This document shows, piece by piece, positions 1 through 12,420 of a DNA stretch of 64,000 bases; within the stretch, counting starts at the first letter, position 1, and each line of letters begins with the position of its first letter. The stretch is from contig OY783207.1 of NCBI GenBank assembly GCA_963678705.1, forward strand, positions 2,170,001 to 2,234,000, given 5' to 3'. The translations under genes and the position numbers were made by a program. The notes under the pieces are model-generated. The model was not told the DNA's origin. It saw only the letters and a list, made by a program, of their open reading frames with translations, and made no database searches. The DNA is from Panorpa germanica (taxonomy: Eukaryota > Arthropoda > Insecta > Mecoptera > Panorpidae).

Positions 1-360
1 CTTCCGTATCAAACCCAACTTAACCTCAACTAAACTAACCTCATTGACAAGCCAACCTCACGTATTGTACCGCATAAGTAACGCTATACTTCACTACACT
101 GCCGCAGACAGCAGCACTGTGGATGGTCAGTAGCGTAACTTGTCCTTTTTCACTTAGTAACAGTGTTATAGCTTATTACCCAACTTAAAGGACCCCATAT
201 AAACTCGATTAATCAGTTCTGTATACATTCTCCATCTAAGCGCCATCATGAGAGCTACGTAACGGCTTTGTCGCTTGCAGTGTGCGAGGTTCATTACATT
301 TACAGGGTTAGGATAGGTAAAGCGTAGTAGCGCGTATACATCCTGTCAAAATTCGCTTAA
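1..360. other. No gene seen
   Basis: I see no open frame, splice-site pair or repeat match that I can support here. The first ~60 bases are rich in AACCT-like words but are not a regular telomeric repeat. Confidence 0.5.
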
Positions 361-1028
361 GAGGTAAGGTCAAAACGATAAAAAAGAAGCACATTTTCGA
401 TAATGTTTTTTGACGACACAGTTAATATAGAATTATTTCCTAAATATTAAATGACATTTGAAGAATACTTTGTGAAGTTTTCATAAATAAATATCAAGAA
501 ATGTGGCATTGACAGCGAATCTCCGAAGACGTCACAAAAAAGAGTAGCGGTGTCCTTCATAACTCATCACTGGATTTTCTGAAATCGAAAAACCAAAATG
601 ATTTCATTAGTTGATAAGTTTCTGCAGGTAAAGCTGTCGAGTTTTTATTCTTTTATTACTTTTTATATTTTTTACAGCACTTAAAAGTCAAAATACCTAT
701 TTTTCATGAAAAAAATCAGAAACTTTGTTATTTTAAAATACGTTTAAATTAAAAAATTAAAAAAAACTCGACAGCGTTATCTCGGCATTTATGTAAAGAA
801 AAAGTGTGCCAAATTTTAAAAGAATCGGTTCAGCGGATTTTGAGCTAGAGAAGGTACCGACTCTGAAAAAGCTATGTGTGAGAAACCGCATTTAAAAGTT
901 TCAAAGTAACACGAGAGGTGAAGACTTAAAACTCTATATCTCCGACAGTTTTTCTCCAATCGACTTCAAATTTTTACACAATAAAATTAATATGTTGTAC
1001 AATAACATAAATAAATTTAAAAAAAAAG
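361..1028 (+). repeat. Interspersed repeat family A, copy 1
   Basis: This is one of five copies of a ~0.6 kb repeat in the window; the others lie near 13.8, 19.7, 29.8 and 42.7 kb, all in the same orientation. The 5' end reads GGTAAGGTCAAAACGATAAA and follows a TTAA. The 3' end reads ATGTTGTACAATAA and runs into an A-rich tail. The middle carries an inverted pair, about 628-646 against 762-781, with core CTGTCGAGTTTTT and its complement, which could fold into a hairpin. No coding capacity is seen. The class is unknown; a non-autonomous retroposon is possible because of the A-rich end. Confidence 0.75.
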
Positions 1029-3003
1029 TTGAAACCTTAACTCAATGGGCAGAATGGGCAGATAGTATGTAACTAAGCACAATGTAATTATAAAATATGT
1101 AATTTAATGATTTAAGGCCATATGGCAAAAACATTACAATAAAATGTTAATAAACAACAACAATCGGCAAATAGGACCTAGTAGTTGAAATCGCTGAAAA
1201 ACAATAAAGAAAACGATGAAATTAGATATTTATTATTTATAACTAATTAAGCAGAAGAAATCACTCTATAAAATCGTAAATGATTCTTTGCCAACCAAAT
1301 ATAAACAGGCTTTTAGCATAACGGTTTAAATTTTATTTATTTTGCTTAAAGCTTTATATAAATTTTATAGCAACTGAATTACTTTTCCAGCATTTGAAAC
1401 AAATTCAATTTAAACCATTTACATTAAACCCGTACTCCCATAATAATTTATAATTTCAAGTTTTTCAACGCCTAAAATGTAGGCAGCCATGAACCTAACA
1501 CGCCAACATGAATAGAGCTTTATTTAACGGATTAACAAGAACTTGAGCATAAAGTTTCATAATTTTTCGACTTTCCCGCGTTCTGTATTCATTGATAAAA
1601 CAGAGTGGGTGGTAAAATAGGGATTATAAAAACCCTATTTAAACTGTTTTAGATCGTATCTCATGAATAAGACTTCTAGAAAATTTTATATATTTTGAAA
1701 ACCCTTCTCTAATTTACTTCATGAAAGTTTCACAGTGAAATGTTACGAGTAGAAAATCTTTTGAAACACTGAAACATTACTTTTGAGAGTTTAGAGATTC
1801 GAACTGGGACGTTATTATGAATACAGGAAGTAATCTATTTCTAAAAGACTTAAAGCTCTCAGTAAACTTTAACTTCAATCTTAAATTGTATAACTCTTCT
1901 TATTCTTCAACAGTCAACAGTGAATACTATCGATTATTAAAATGGTGCTGATGTCATTTCATTTTAGTTGAAGTTGTCGTATGTAGATTGTGGAAAGTTT
2001 CTAAACTGAGACTTCAACTAGGATGAGTACAAAAGACTTCTTTACGATAAACGCTAAACAAAGAGTTTAACGTTAAAACGAAACAGAAAAATCGCTGCTT
2101 AATTCCAGGAAGAACTACAAACAAGACAAGAAAGAAATTTGAGTATACGAGTGTGTCACTGTTTTTATATTTTTATTTATTTATTACGTTAACCTTCGTT
2201 TAATAATAATACGAGTACATAGCGTTATTATATAAATAACACATAATGTTAACATCTCATTAAATTCCATTTACTATCCATCGGTTTAGCTTTTATTGAT
2301 TTTCATTATTAGGCTAAAATATGATCGCATGTTTCCAACCAATAACAATTAGCATTAGTTTTATTCCAGCTATTAAGTTAGTCGCATAATACAGCTATCA
2401 ATACTGTTGCTAGATAATTTCGTTAATTTAATTGTGATTATACATTAATTATATTTGACGGTTGCTACAGCATGTTACATGTGCTTTGTGGTGAGCCATA
2501 ACACCTTGGAACCGAACCGACCAATCACCAGCGTTAATAATGGAGCTAGCTCTTAATTACTGTCCAGAGAATCTTAATGACCCATGTCTATAACGACAGC
2601 TTCATGATCTTTGTCTATTTTTAATGATGTCATTTGTCAGTGATGAAGGATGAAGTTTTTTCAGGGTCGGCTTGTTCATTCTTCTTTGAAATAATTGAAG
2701 TTTATTATTGTGTACCATGTCATTATATTAAAACTTTATGGATTGCAGCGACAGCTGCTAACAATGTGATGTTTGATTCTTCATTTGTTTTACATTTGTC
2801 TTGTTTATCATTGTATCGTTGTGCGGAAGAAGAGAGCTAGTTTTGTGAAATTTTACTTTTGGTTTCGAAATGACTATTTCAATCGTAAATTTTTTTTTTT
2901 TAATTTGTATTCTATAGATTATTACAATCTGTCAGGACATTCAGTGATATGTTTGTAAAAATAAAATGTTTTGCGCGGGATGTGCTCATCGACTAATCCC
3001 TCA
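1029..3003. other. AT-rich stretch without gene
   Basis: The short open frames near 2,634-2,958 are composition-driven, have no recognisable domain and no splice context. I see no gene. Confidence 0.5.
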
Positions 3004-3475
3004 ATTTTAATAGATCCTAGATTCTGTTTGGTTGGTTAATAGGTCCTGAGGTACTTTTTTTTTTAGTCTGCGTACTGCCGAATTATTGGACATTAGACAG
3101 CTGGCCAAATTGTTAGGATGCTCAAGTATTCTCTCTTTGTATGCTTCGATTCTAAGCACTATTTCTTCATTAACTGTGGGTATATCCAGATCCCGATGTA
3201 TTATGTAATTAGGCACAAACCATGGTGCATTCGTGACAATCCTTAGCATTTTGGATTGGAATCTTTGAATTATTTCAATAATAGAGGTAGATGCAGTATC
3301 CCATAGTTGAATATCATACGACCATACCGGTTTAAGTATGGCTTTGGTTTTCAGTGGTCAGTTGTGAATTACGTCCTATCAACCAGTACATCTTCCGCAG
3401 TTGTAGGCCTAGTTGCTTTCTCTTTGTGAATATATGCTTCTTCCAAGAAAGTCTCCTGTTTAAGTAATCGTCAAT
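3004..3475 (-). mobile_element. Jockey-like LINE 3' fragment, decayed
   Basis: Read on the minus strand, the segment encodes the C-terminal part of a jockey-type reverse transcriptase. It starts with the block LSWKKHIFTKRKQLGLQLRK, goes on to the YWLIGR block and then to RIVTNAPWFVPNYIIHRDLD, typical of the region just before the stop in these elements. The frame changes between the YWLIGRNSQL block and the IIQRFQSKMLRIV block, where a few codons are also missing, so the copy is dead. An 80-residue open frame survives at 3,007-3,249. The fragment is 5' truncated, as is usual for LINEs. Confidence 0.8.
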
Positions 3476-6400
3476 AACTTCGGTAATATTGCGAATTGAA
3501 TTGAATTGATAGTCAGCTTAATCAATATACCACGAAGGTTTGACCACGAAGAAGTAAAGAGAAGACTAATGCCCGTTTGGATGCCAGGCATATTACGGTC
3601 CAGGCAATTCACTTTCTTGCTACGTTGATAACATAAAAGTTTTGACTTATATAAATATTTTCTGTTTATTAACTTTATTCTTTCTCCGTCCTTCTTCTTT
3701 GTATTTCTGTCATCCTCCTCCTCCCTCTGTTGCCTTCTCCCAGCAGCTCCTCTGTCTTCTCTTTATTTCATAATATTTACAACTTTCGAAATATCTTCAA
3801 TTCGATTACAGTATCTTTTCAAAGTTGTCACAAAACTCTCAAGAAGTGTGTGATGATAGAATTCATCCGTTTGATTCCTCTTTAATACATTTGAATCCTA
3901 CGTGTTTAATAAGATTTTACAAAGTCCACAAGAAACACGTTTTGTTTGAAAGGTTTATCTTTTTTCTTAAGAGAAGAATAGTCGTTGTATCCAAGAGATA
4001 GCAAGATCAGCACGCACGTGCAAAGTGCAGTCGTATAGATCCGAACAATGGAATAGAATAAAACGTTCACGTGTACCAACCAAACAATATGTGTTTGATG
4101 CGTCTGTGGGGAGTCTAATGGCGAGTCTATTTCGCGAGAATACCATAATATCGAAGAAAAACCAACAAGGGTTGAAAGACAATGGAGTGAGAAGAAGAAG
4201 GAGAACGAGGAGGCGTTGAAACCGACAAGATCGTGTTCCTGAATATTTAGAGTAGCAGTAAAACCTGTAAAACGATCCCACTTCTGATCCGTAGTATTCG
4301 AGTGTATAGGAAACGGAAACTGCGTTATTGTTATATTAATAATAAAGACATTTCTGTGTAAATATTCGCGTCCATTATTTAAATTTCTTGAAAATGGGAT
4401 TGCATGAGGCTCGTGGTATCAATACTAAACAAACACTAAAATTATTCACATTTTAAATTCGTGTTCTTTTAAAATTCAATAAATATTTGGTAGTATATTC
4501 TTTTTCTTTTCTTTAGAATACTGGGAATCCTATAACAAGGTAGGCAGTTATAGTATAAAGCCGGTAAACCCAGCCCCGTGTACTTAAGTACTCTTTAACA
4601 TTAAGAAAACAACTGTTTTAGGCCGCTAGCACACGGTCAATACCGGCTAGCAACAGATTTAGCTAGTATTGATATGAAATGCACCCCTTGTAGCTTAGTT
4701 TCTAAGATTTCTCGTCACTCGTCTTAGTCAGTCAGGCTTTATCATTTATAAGACGGTTCCATAAGCGTCTGACGTCAGTGTCCGTTATTCCAGTTATTTC
4801 TTAGCTGGAACATAAGCTGCTTAGCTGAGATCTACTTACTTGCGGTTCCATCTTGACGTGCGACGCATTTGTATTACGGTAAAAACCTTCAGATGGGGAT
4901 GACATCTGTGCGCGGTCATAAAACCAAGGCAGGTGTTCCACCTTGCCACCGTGACAAGATACCGCCCCTCCTACTTTCTAAAAATCCTAACAGAATTTAA
5001 CAAAGCATCTCTATCCCTACTCAACTTCTTTCTGTTCTCGTGGAGCTACTTTGTGCATTATTGTATACACAGGAAAATATTAGGATAATAGCATAACTAA
5101 AGCACAAATAATTGTAAATAAAACGAAAAATGTTGCTTCTGTATTATGCCAATACATTTTGATGTTCCTAAATGCTTACTCCTATCTGTTTTCCTTAAAA
5201 GTGGTCGCTTAGAGGAAAATCAAGGCAACAAGCATATAGAAAGGGAGATTTACGCTGTCCATGTCTTAAAACTTTCAGATATTTGCTTTTCCGGTAATGA
5301 AAAATACACTAAAACTAATATAGAAACCTTATTTCAAATAGTTTTACATTTAGACAAAATATTATGTTATTTTTTTAGCACAAATTCAAAGAATTAGTAT
5401 TTATATTTATAAAATATTTTAAGTAAGATATGTAGCTCAATCTTTTGCTTGTTAATTTATATTAGCCGCGAATAGTTGGGTACAATTTGGGAACATATTT
5501 GACTTTCACCTAAATATCTATCCAGCATCCTAAGGTTCTTCCTGGTATCTATTAGCCACGACATTTACCATAATGTCATTTCCCAATCGGTATAAATAAA
5601 TTTGTATGAAAGATGATTTATCGGGTTGGAGAACCTGCATATTCTCATATTGTAGATTAAAACAGATTTAATCAAATAATCATTAGAAAATGTGGTAATA
5701 ACTAATGCAGTGAAATCTAAAAGCACTCTCAGTTTATTTTATACCTTACGTCATAAGCTTCAACTTGCTGAATACCAATTAGTTTATAAAATATTAATTG
5801 TCAAGTTAATTATTGATGGCTTTGATTGAACAACCCGTTATAACTCGAAACTTAATTTAAATTATCAATAGTAAATAGTCAAATATTGGAGTGGGATGTA
5901 ATGAGGCCTTAAACTGGCCACTCACGGTCGTTCCAAAAAATGGGAGGAGCTTCACAGCCTTCCATTTGAATGCATTCACATTTACGACATATTTTGAAAT
6001 TAAAACATTATTAATTAATGTTTGAATATTTAATCTGAGTCTGAATCTGATATCTGAAAACCAGACTACTGGACAGTAGTACACTCTTCCTGTAATATAT
6101 CTTCTTCAAAATGCTTAGCTCTTTTTTATATTCTTTTGTAATAGTGCCTTTTCTTGAAATTACCTCCGTGATGTTTTATGTACCAAAATAAAATTATTTT
6201 TCTCATTATCGCACCTGTAATAAAAGTTATTTCTTTTCTAGACTTAATGTCTTCCCATCCTAGACTTTGGCTTTAATGACGTCATTCATAAAGCGTTATG
6301 TTATATGTAACACTTGGTGTAATCCATTAGACATAAAAGTCATTTTTGATTACTTTCTAACAATGTAACAATGCCATACGAACGTGCAACATTTCTCTAG

Positions 6401-7302
6401 CCTGAAGTATAAGCCCATTCTGTTTTCGGCGGTGCAATTACCTTGTTGCAAGCTAGCACTCGTATAATCTTGCACTGCAAGACAATTTTCTACTTGGAAA
6501 ATATATTTCTGTAGAATATGAGTATTTAAATATGCAGGAGCAGCAAAGTCCTCGAAGTAATATCAATTAGAAATGGTTTAGTTACGTTTAGTAATAAATT
6601 TTATGTAAATATTATATAATTGTGTATAGCGAGATATATATTTACCAACTATAAAACCTTAAAGTTATAAAATTCCATTACAAATTTTAAATTCACAAAC
6701 TTTGCAATAAATCTATTTTATGGTCATAAAAGTAATTTTAATCACAGTGCTGGTAAAATATTTATTGTATTTACGTAACAAATAAAGCTTACATTTTACT
6801 TGCTGATACAATAAATTTATAAAAAACAATGTAGAGATACCATCATAACAGTTGAATTACAGCTTTTTTAAATGGCTCTGTAATTCAAGCTTTGAGTTAA
6901 ATATGCAACATTTTACAACATTAATGTAACAGCATAGCTAGGGATTCCCATAGCACATATATTTGTTGCGGTATGGCCATATAAATTCACAATATTTCAA
7001 CACACGGGAACACATTAAAATAAACGCACTATAAAACATAGTAATGTATCCCGGCCCTGTCCTGCCTGGCCCGACAATGCGGACGTAAACAATGCAAACA
7101 TTAAATTTACGGGTAATACACAATGTTTCATTTACCAGAAAGACGCTGTAGGCCCTGAAGTTGTTCACATTCAGTGCAGAGAGATGAATGGTTTATTGCT
7201 TGCTGCAGCATATTTTCTACATATGATACCAATATTATATTATTCTCTTACTGAGTTTGATTGCCAATGTTGGAATACATTTAAATCAACAACAAACCAT
7301 TG
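3476..7302. other. Long stretch without recognisable gene
   Basis: Open frames up to about 100 codons occur (3,967-4,281 minus; 5,146-5,397 plus) but lack domains, conserved-looking composition or splice sites. The 4,100-4,220 part is purine-rich on the plus strand. The segment 4,540-5,000 is less AT-rich than its surroundings and contains short inverted words, but I cannot assign it. Confidence 0.45.
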
Positions 7303-7304
7303 TA

Positions 7305-7840
7305 AAATATCATTCCCACTCACTGTTTTAATTTAATTTTGTATTTTATATTTAATTTAAATTGTTTAGCATGAAGCAATACGCGTAGTCAATCACAGTA
7401 CCATTTTTAATTTAATTTATTTTTTAAGTTTTCTTAGTTTTTTTAGAACCTTACAAGATCCAATGTTTTAAATTAAAAATATTAAATTAAGAAAAACTGT
7501 ATTATATTATAACCTCCAAAATGTGACAATCTGTCTAAACGCAGTAGGATTTATTTTTAAAAGAAGTTTAATGACAGTTTTTGAAAAATATAGAAGTGAA
7601 AACAATTTCTATTACTAATTGTTATTAAATATAATAATAGCAATTTTAATTATTTCTAAAACAATTTTGCCGAACTGTTAAAATTTATATTACTATACGC
7701 ACCAACTTAATTAATTAAATTTAAATTAAAACAAAAAAAATTGTGAAAAGGAATGTTTAAATGAAAACCTGAAATGTAGATTACAATATTAATTAAGAAC
7801 AGTAAATTAAATATCAAAACAGTGAGTGGGAATGAGGCTT
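7305..7840. mobile_element. Mariner-type MITE, copy 1
   Basis: The element is bounded by inverted ends sharing CATTCCCACTCACTGTTTT and flanked on both sides by TA (7,303-7,304 and 7,841-7,842). The two outermost ends differ slightly (AAATATCATT against AAGCCTCATT), and the same two ends recur, swapped, in the copy at 18,699-19,177. TA duplication and inverted ends without a transposase frame fit a non-autonomous Tc1/mariner-type element. Its interior is very AT-rich. Confidence 0.7.
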
Positions 7841-7842
7841 TA

Positions 7843-9077
7843 GCCAGAAACCAGTGCCTCGAATAGGAATTACAACTTTTAATTACTAAACAAATATTAT
7901 AAATTTTGTATTATGTATTTAAAAAGAATAATAATTTTTGATAATTAATTTTCTGTGCCAAATATAAATAAGAAACGATCAAAAAACTTTAAACGCATTT
8001 ACACTTTTTAAGAATAATTGTATTTTAAATAAGAATTATGTATGTGACATTTTAATATTCGGTTTGAATATTACAATAAAACATTTCCTTTGACAAAAAA
8101 TGTTTCTGTCAAAACGGAAATAACTGCGAGCTTTATAACAAAAGCGAACGAGCTTTCATTTAACGGAATAAGCAAGAATATCAACAAGCCTTTTTCCATA
8201 TTCTCTAAATTGAAACATTTTCCTTTACTTTTTTTTTATATTTTCCGAGCGTCTAACAGCGTCTTCCTAACGTCTAATTTGTCATCTTATTGTTTTCAAT
8301 TTATAAGAAGACACTCAATTTATTTTAATATAATTCACCACATTTTTTATCGGAATTGATACCTATACCATTTTTTATTTTTTCAATATACCTAGCTTCA
8401 TGAACCTGTAACAGGCGCTTGAAGAAGTTGACAAAACGCAAGTCGAATTGATGACTGTATTTGTACAATAGAAAATAAATGTTTGTTCGATAAAACATAT
8501 ACACATATACATATTCAAAATACGTAGAAGGATGTAGTAGTGTGAGTGTGTGTGACATTGCATTAAATATAAAGTGTTTGGAATATGTAAGACGAATGTG
8601 TGTTTGCCTTAGTGTGATAGTGTAAGTGGTGTGGATCACATTGTGACAAAGTTGAATGGTTCTTTATGTATATTACAGTGGTGTAAAAGTGAAGTGCGCG
8701 CGCAAAATTGAAATACGATATAAACTAATTTAGCCGAACTTGTTTAAGAATAAATAAAAGATTTTTACCATTGCAAGAAATTATTTTGCAATCGTTCATT
8801 TACGCAAAAAATTAGGCACTTTTTTCCTTTAATTTTCTTGAAACCCGTAAGTTTGAAAAAACTGGGCACTCTTTGCTCCATAACTATTAATCCGAAATAG
8901 ATAGAAAGTTGAAATTTTGCAAGTGAATTTCGCTATGGATTGTGAAAATATTTTGTAACTAAGCAAATTAAATGTGAGAAAAATTAGAGTTCTATTAGGA
9001 ATTTTGTATTAAAAACTATCGTCCTACGTACATAAATTACGTCACAAAAATTTAATCGTTACACATTATTAAATATT
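7843..9077. other. AT-rich stretch without gene
   Basis: Only composition-driven frames are seen, for example 8,090-8,359 plus and 8,325-8,639 minus, which overlap in opposite senses. Neither has a recognisable motif. Confidence 0.45.
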
Positions 9078-9211
9078 AAACGAATTTTTTTTTTAAATGA
9101 CGTACAAATTGTCATACAATACAGTGTACTGTACTACAGTGTACCATGTAATGATTTTAGAATTTCAATGAATGTCAAGACTTGGTCTATTTTACAAATC
9201 CTTCTACATAG
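9078..9211 (+). repeat. Direct repeat, left copy (partner 12,000-12,119)
   Basis: From AAACGAAT to CTTCTACATAG this segment matches 12,000-12,119, including a long identical run through TTAGAATTTCAATGAATGTC. The two lie about 2.9 kb apart in the same orientation. A small insertion (TGTACTGTACTACAG) distinguishes this copy. Confidence 0.75.
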
Positions 9212-9898
9212 TTTTAAAATCAGTTGGGTCAATTTGTCTGCCCCGAAAGGACAGGTATCCTTTGAGCACGATTTCTTTAGCTTCCGGCGTGTCTACACTT
9301 ACACAGTCTTTGGACATTTACGCACCATTTAACGCTTTTTTATATTTTTCGCATGGAATGTAAGCTGCTGATACATATGCCCAAACCCAATGGGGTTTCC
9401 CAGTTTCATGCTTCATCTTCCCATGTTGTTGCGTTCCGGGTGGGTAGGTGGTTGTAGAGCGGTGAGAAGCAGGGAGTGGGGCGGTGGGAATACCAGTGAC
9501 GTGTGGGTATGATTTACAGTCTTGTTGGTGCAACGGAAATAAGTCTTATCTGCAATGAATCCACTGTCCGTGATTCAAAGTTCGGAGTTACACCATATTG
9601 TTATTTCATAAACACGATTTAGTACCACGGCTGTTGATGGAACTATAAGGTGTCTCCAAATAACGCTACTTTTATCCTTTTTTCTGCTACCAATTTATAA
9701 AAATTTGTTTTAATTCTTACGTAGACTTTCTGCATGAAGTTCCATTGTCCAAAACCCAATTATCTGATTTGCTTATGGTTTACACGACCGTTTTGGATTA
9801 TCCTGACACAAACTCTCCTCTCGCAGAATCAAAGCGGCACCTAAAATTAAAGTCTACACACTTTTTTTTTAATTTTTTATAATACTATCGTTTAGGAA

Positions 9899-10550
9899 TG
9901 GGCTTGTGTCCTATGTCTTAATTTCTATAAAAGTGTACTATATTGTATATATTGATAAAGTGGGTTACTAGAACCTCAAATGTTCAATTATTTTTTAATA
10001 ACTCCTTATATGTTAAGAGATATTAACAATTAAAAAAGTCATTTTGTCTCTTTAATTAATAAAGAGATTCAATGTTGTGCACATTCCAACTGCATGTGAC
10101 ATCACAATCCTTCTGTAAGGTTACCAACCTTACAGCTCATAAATCTCTGCTATATGTATTTATATATCAAAATATCAAATATTATTTACAGCTATTTTAA
10201 GGAACAATCAAATTTCAATATTATGTCTGCCTTAGCAGGGTTAAATAAAATAAAAACTTATTATTCTTTGATTTGACTTGATTATTCGACTACCAACAGC
10301 TACGGAACATTACCACAGTACTGACCTACTCAACAAATAACTGACGTTAAAAAGCATTTCACGTCATACAAATATGGTCGACCATTTCTAGCGCTAAAAC
10401 TACAATTCAAACTTTTAATTGCTACATCTCCATCAATATATAGATATTTAATTCAATATTTAATAAAATAGACAAGCCAATACACATTTATTAACATCAA
10501 TTTTAATCAACAATTAAAAAATCGACCACTAAAAATGAGGACACAAGCAA
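9899..10550. mobile_element. MITE family B, copy 1
   Basis: The ends are inverted copies around GCTTGTGTCC (left ATGGGCTTGTGTCC, right GGACACAAGC). Related copies lie at 26,050-26,450 (internally deleted) and 52,220-52,832 (opposite orientation). The interior holds a small palindrome built on GGTTACCAACCTTAC. There is no coding capacity. The superfamily is not clear because I cannot define a target-site duplication. Confidence 0.7.
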
Positions 10551-11567
10551 TGTATATTTAAAGTCTATAAAGTATATTTAGAATAGTTTGTGTTAAGATA
10601 CGTTCTGCAGTTAGGTAACGAAGGATCTCATTCCGTTCTTCCAGGGGGCGCTAGTGTCACAACTTTATTTGGAGTGCGTCCTCGTAATAACCAAAATTAA
10701 ATAAAGCGTCGGTTGATTATTTAGTATTAACAGATAAACGTTTGTTCATCAACAACTTGTAAGTTATACAATTTGTCGATGGTTTAATATTACACAGGAT
10801 AATGTATTTGCACTTCAGAAACTATCTCACTAGTAGCACGCTTCAATAACTTCAATCTGTAAGTCATGAATTAATATTAACAATTCTCATCTCAATGCAC
10901 ATTCACCGGTACGGTACGGTCAGTTTAATTAACTACAAACACACTAAATCCAGGATTGTGGAATTAAACCAAACAAATTAGCTGCTGCAGTAACTTAATT
11001 CATTTGATACGAGTAAATCTACATGACCTCTTCAAAACTACACGTAGGGGGAGAAGAGAAGGGCTCTCAAAAAGTCAACATGCGGTTAACAAACAAGATC
11101 ATTAAACAGGTAAAAATCCATGCTGATATTGTAATGTAAGTAAACACTACAAACTTGTGAAGAGTCAGAAGGTATTACAATAGACGGCTGTGAAAGTTAC
11201 GTTTCGTAAGCTCTGAAAGCCGACAAGTTGTTTGAAAGTAAACATTTCAACTAAAATTCGTTCCTTTGTTGTTTATGTACCAGCTTATACATAAATTAAT
11301 GAACAAACACATTCCACTCTAAAAACATAGTAATTGTTATTAAATGGATTAACGATAAAGTTTGAAGATGATTCATCTATAGAGAGAAACATGTCATGCA
11401 TTATGAAACTGAAGACATTTTCAACAGATTCTATTTTGCGAGGCAGCTGAGAATCAAGCAAAAACACCTCAAAGAATTAGGTAAAATTGGCTTATAAATC
11501 AAATAGAAAAATCTTTTTTGAAGTCGAATCTTCCATTAGATATGAAGCTACGAATCTTCGATTCTTA
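10551..11567. other. No gene seen
   Basis: The sequence is AT-rich and appears single-copy within this window. A minus-strand frame at 11,285-11,467 has no recognisable features. Confidence 0.4.
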
Positions 11568-11582
11568 CCCCCCCCCCCCCCC
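11568..11582 (+). repeat. Homopolymer C(15)
   Basis: A run of 15 C stands out in AT-rich DNA. Such runs are prone to length error in sequencing. Confidence 0.9.
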
Positions 11583-11786
11583 ACGCCTCTTTACCAAGGT
11601 ATGTCACTAAGGGGACTTCCTCCCACCATTTGCGTGTACGTAACTAATGGATAGTTGCCTTTTTAATAATCGTGTAACTAATTAATGAAAGGAAATTAAA
11701 ATTTGTTAAATTTAATTCGGGCGTAGTTTTTAACGAGAATGTTTCTACCACTTTTTGGTTGGTTTTAAGCCTTTAATGGTTGTACG

Positions 11787-11972
11787 CAGACCCGGATTTG
11801 AGGGTCCTTCTGCCCCGAGGCCTCCACAAGAAAGGGGTCTCTACAATAGAGATCAAAGCACTAAATTTTTGAAAGACTTAACGGAAAAAAATTGTTCCTT
11901 TGATTCGGAAATAATTAGGGGCCTCCGTTCCTTCGTTGCCCCAGGGCCTCCACACCTCTAAATTCGGCACTG
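11787..11972. mobile_element. Short hAT-type MITE (186 bp) with 8-bp TSD
   Basis: The element runs from CAGACCCGGATTTGAGGG to the right end CTCTAAATTCGGCACTG. The right end read inversely (CAGTGCCGAATTTAGAG) resembles the left. It is flanked by a perfect 8-bp duplication, GTTGTACG, at 11,779-11,786 and 11,973-11,980. CAG...CTG ends with an 8-bp duplication are the hallmark of the hAT superfamily. It is far too short for a transposase. The open frame across it (11,755-11,961) is incidental. Confidence 0.85.
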
Positions 11973-11999
11973 GTTGTACGAATGTATTAGCAAAACATC

Positions 12000-12119
12000 A
12001 AACGAATGTGTTTTTTAAATGACTTACAAATATATCATACAATACAACCTATCATGTAATGATTTTAGAATTTCAATGAATGTCAAGACTTGGTCTATTT
12101 TACAAATCCTTCTACATAG
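12000..12119 (+). repeat. Direct repeat, right copy (partner 9,078-9,211)
   Basis: This is the second copy of the ~120-135 bp direct repeat. It begins 20 bp after the hAT MITE duplication at 11,973-11,980. Confidence 0.75.
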
Positions 12120-12129
12120 CCACATAGCT

Positions 12130-12420
12130 ACATAGCATAGAAAGGAAGACATATACTAAGAAGATGAGGGGAAGATATGTATGGAAGAATCAGAAAGAGG
12201 AATTTGTAGAGGAAGCGATTATAAGAGAAGTATGATGAATGGAGCAGGTGGAAGAGACTAAGAAGGAAGAAAAGTAAAGGATTGGCGGTGACAGCAAAAT
12301 AAGAGTAGCAGAAGGAAGCTTAAGGAAAGAACAACGAAATAACGTAAGGAACAGGAATGATAAAGAAGAGAAAAGTAAGTGTTAAGTTCGAAAAAGGAAA
12401 ACATGGAACTAAGTAGAAAC
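12130..12420 (+). repeat. Purine-rich (GA-rich) tract
   Basis: Nearly 300 bases are strongly purine-biased on the plus strand, with many GAAG and GGAA words and no regular unit. It resembles the low-complexity Arg/Glu/Lys-rich part of the LINE fragment at 37.4-38.3 kb and could be a decayed piece of such an element, but I cannot align the two by eye. Confidence 0.4.

Noticed and set aside
1..60. AACCT/CTAAC-rich words resembling insect telomere repeat
   Set aside because: The words are irregular and do not form tandem TTAGG/CCTAA units.
1785..1830. GATTCGAACTGGGAC, resembling an inverted tRNA B box
   Set aside because: No acceptor stem, anticodon arm or A box at the right distance on either strand.
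11755..11961. 68-codon open frame
   Set aside because: It lies across a 186-bp hAT MITE and its flank, so it is incidental.
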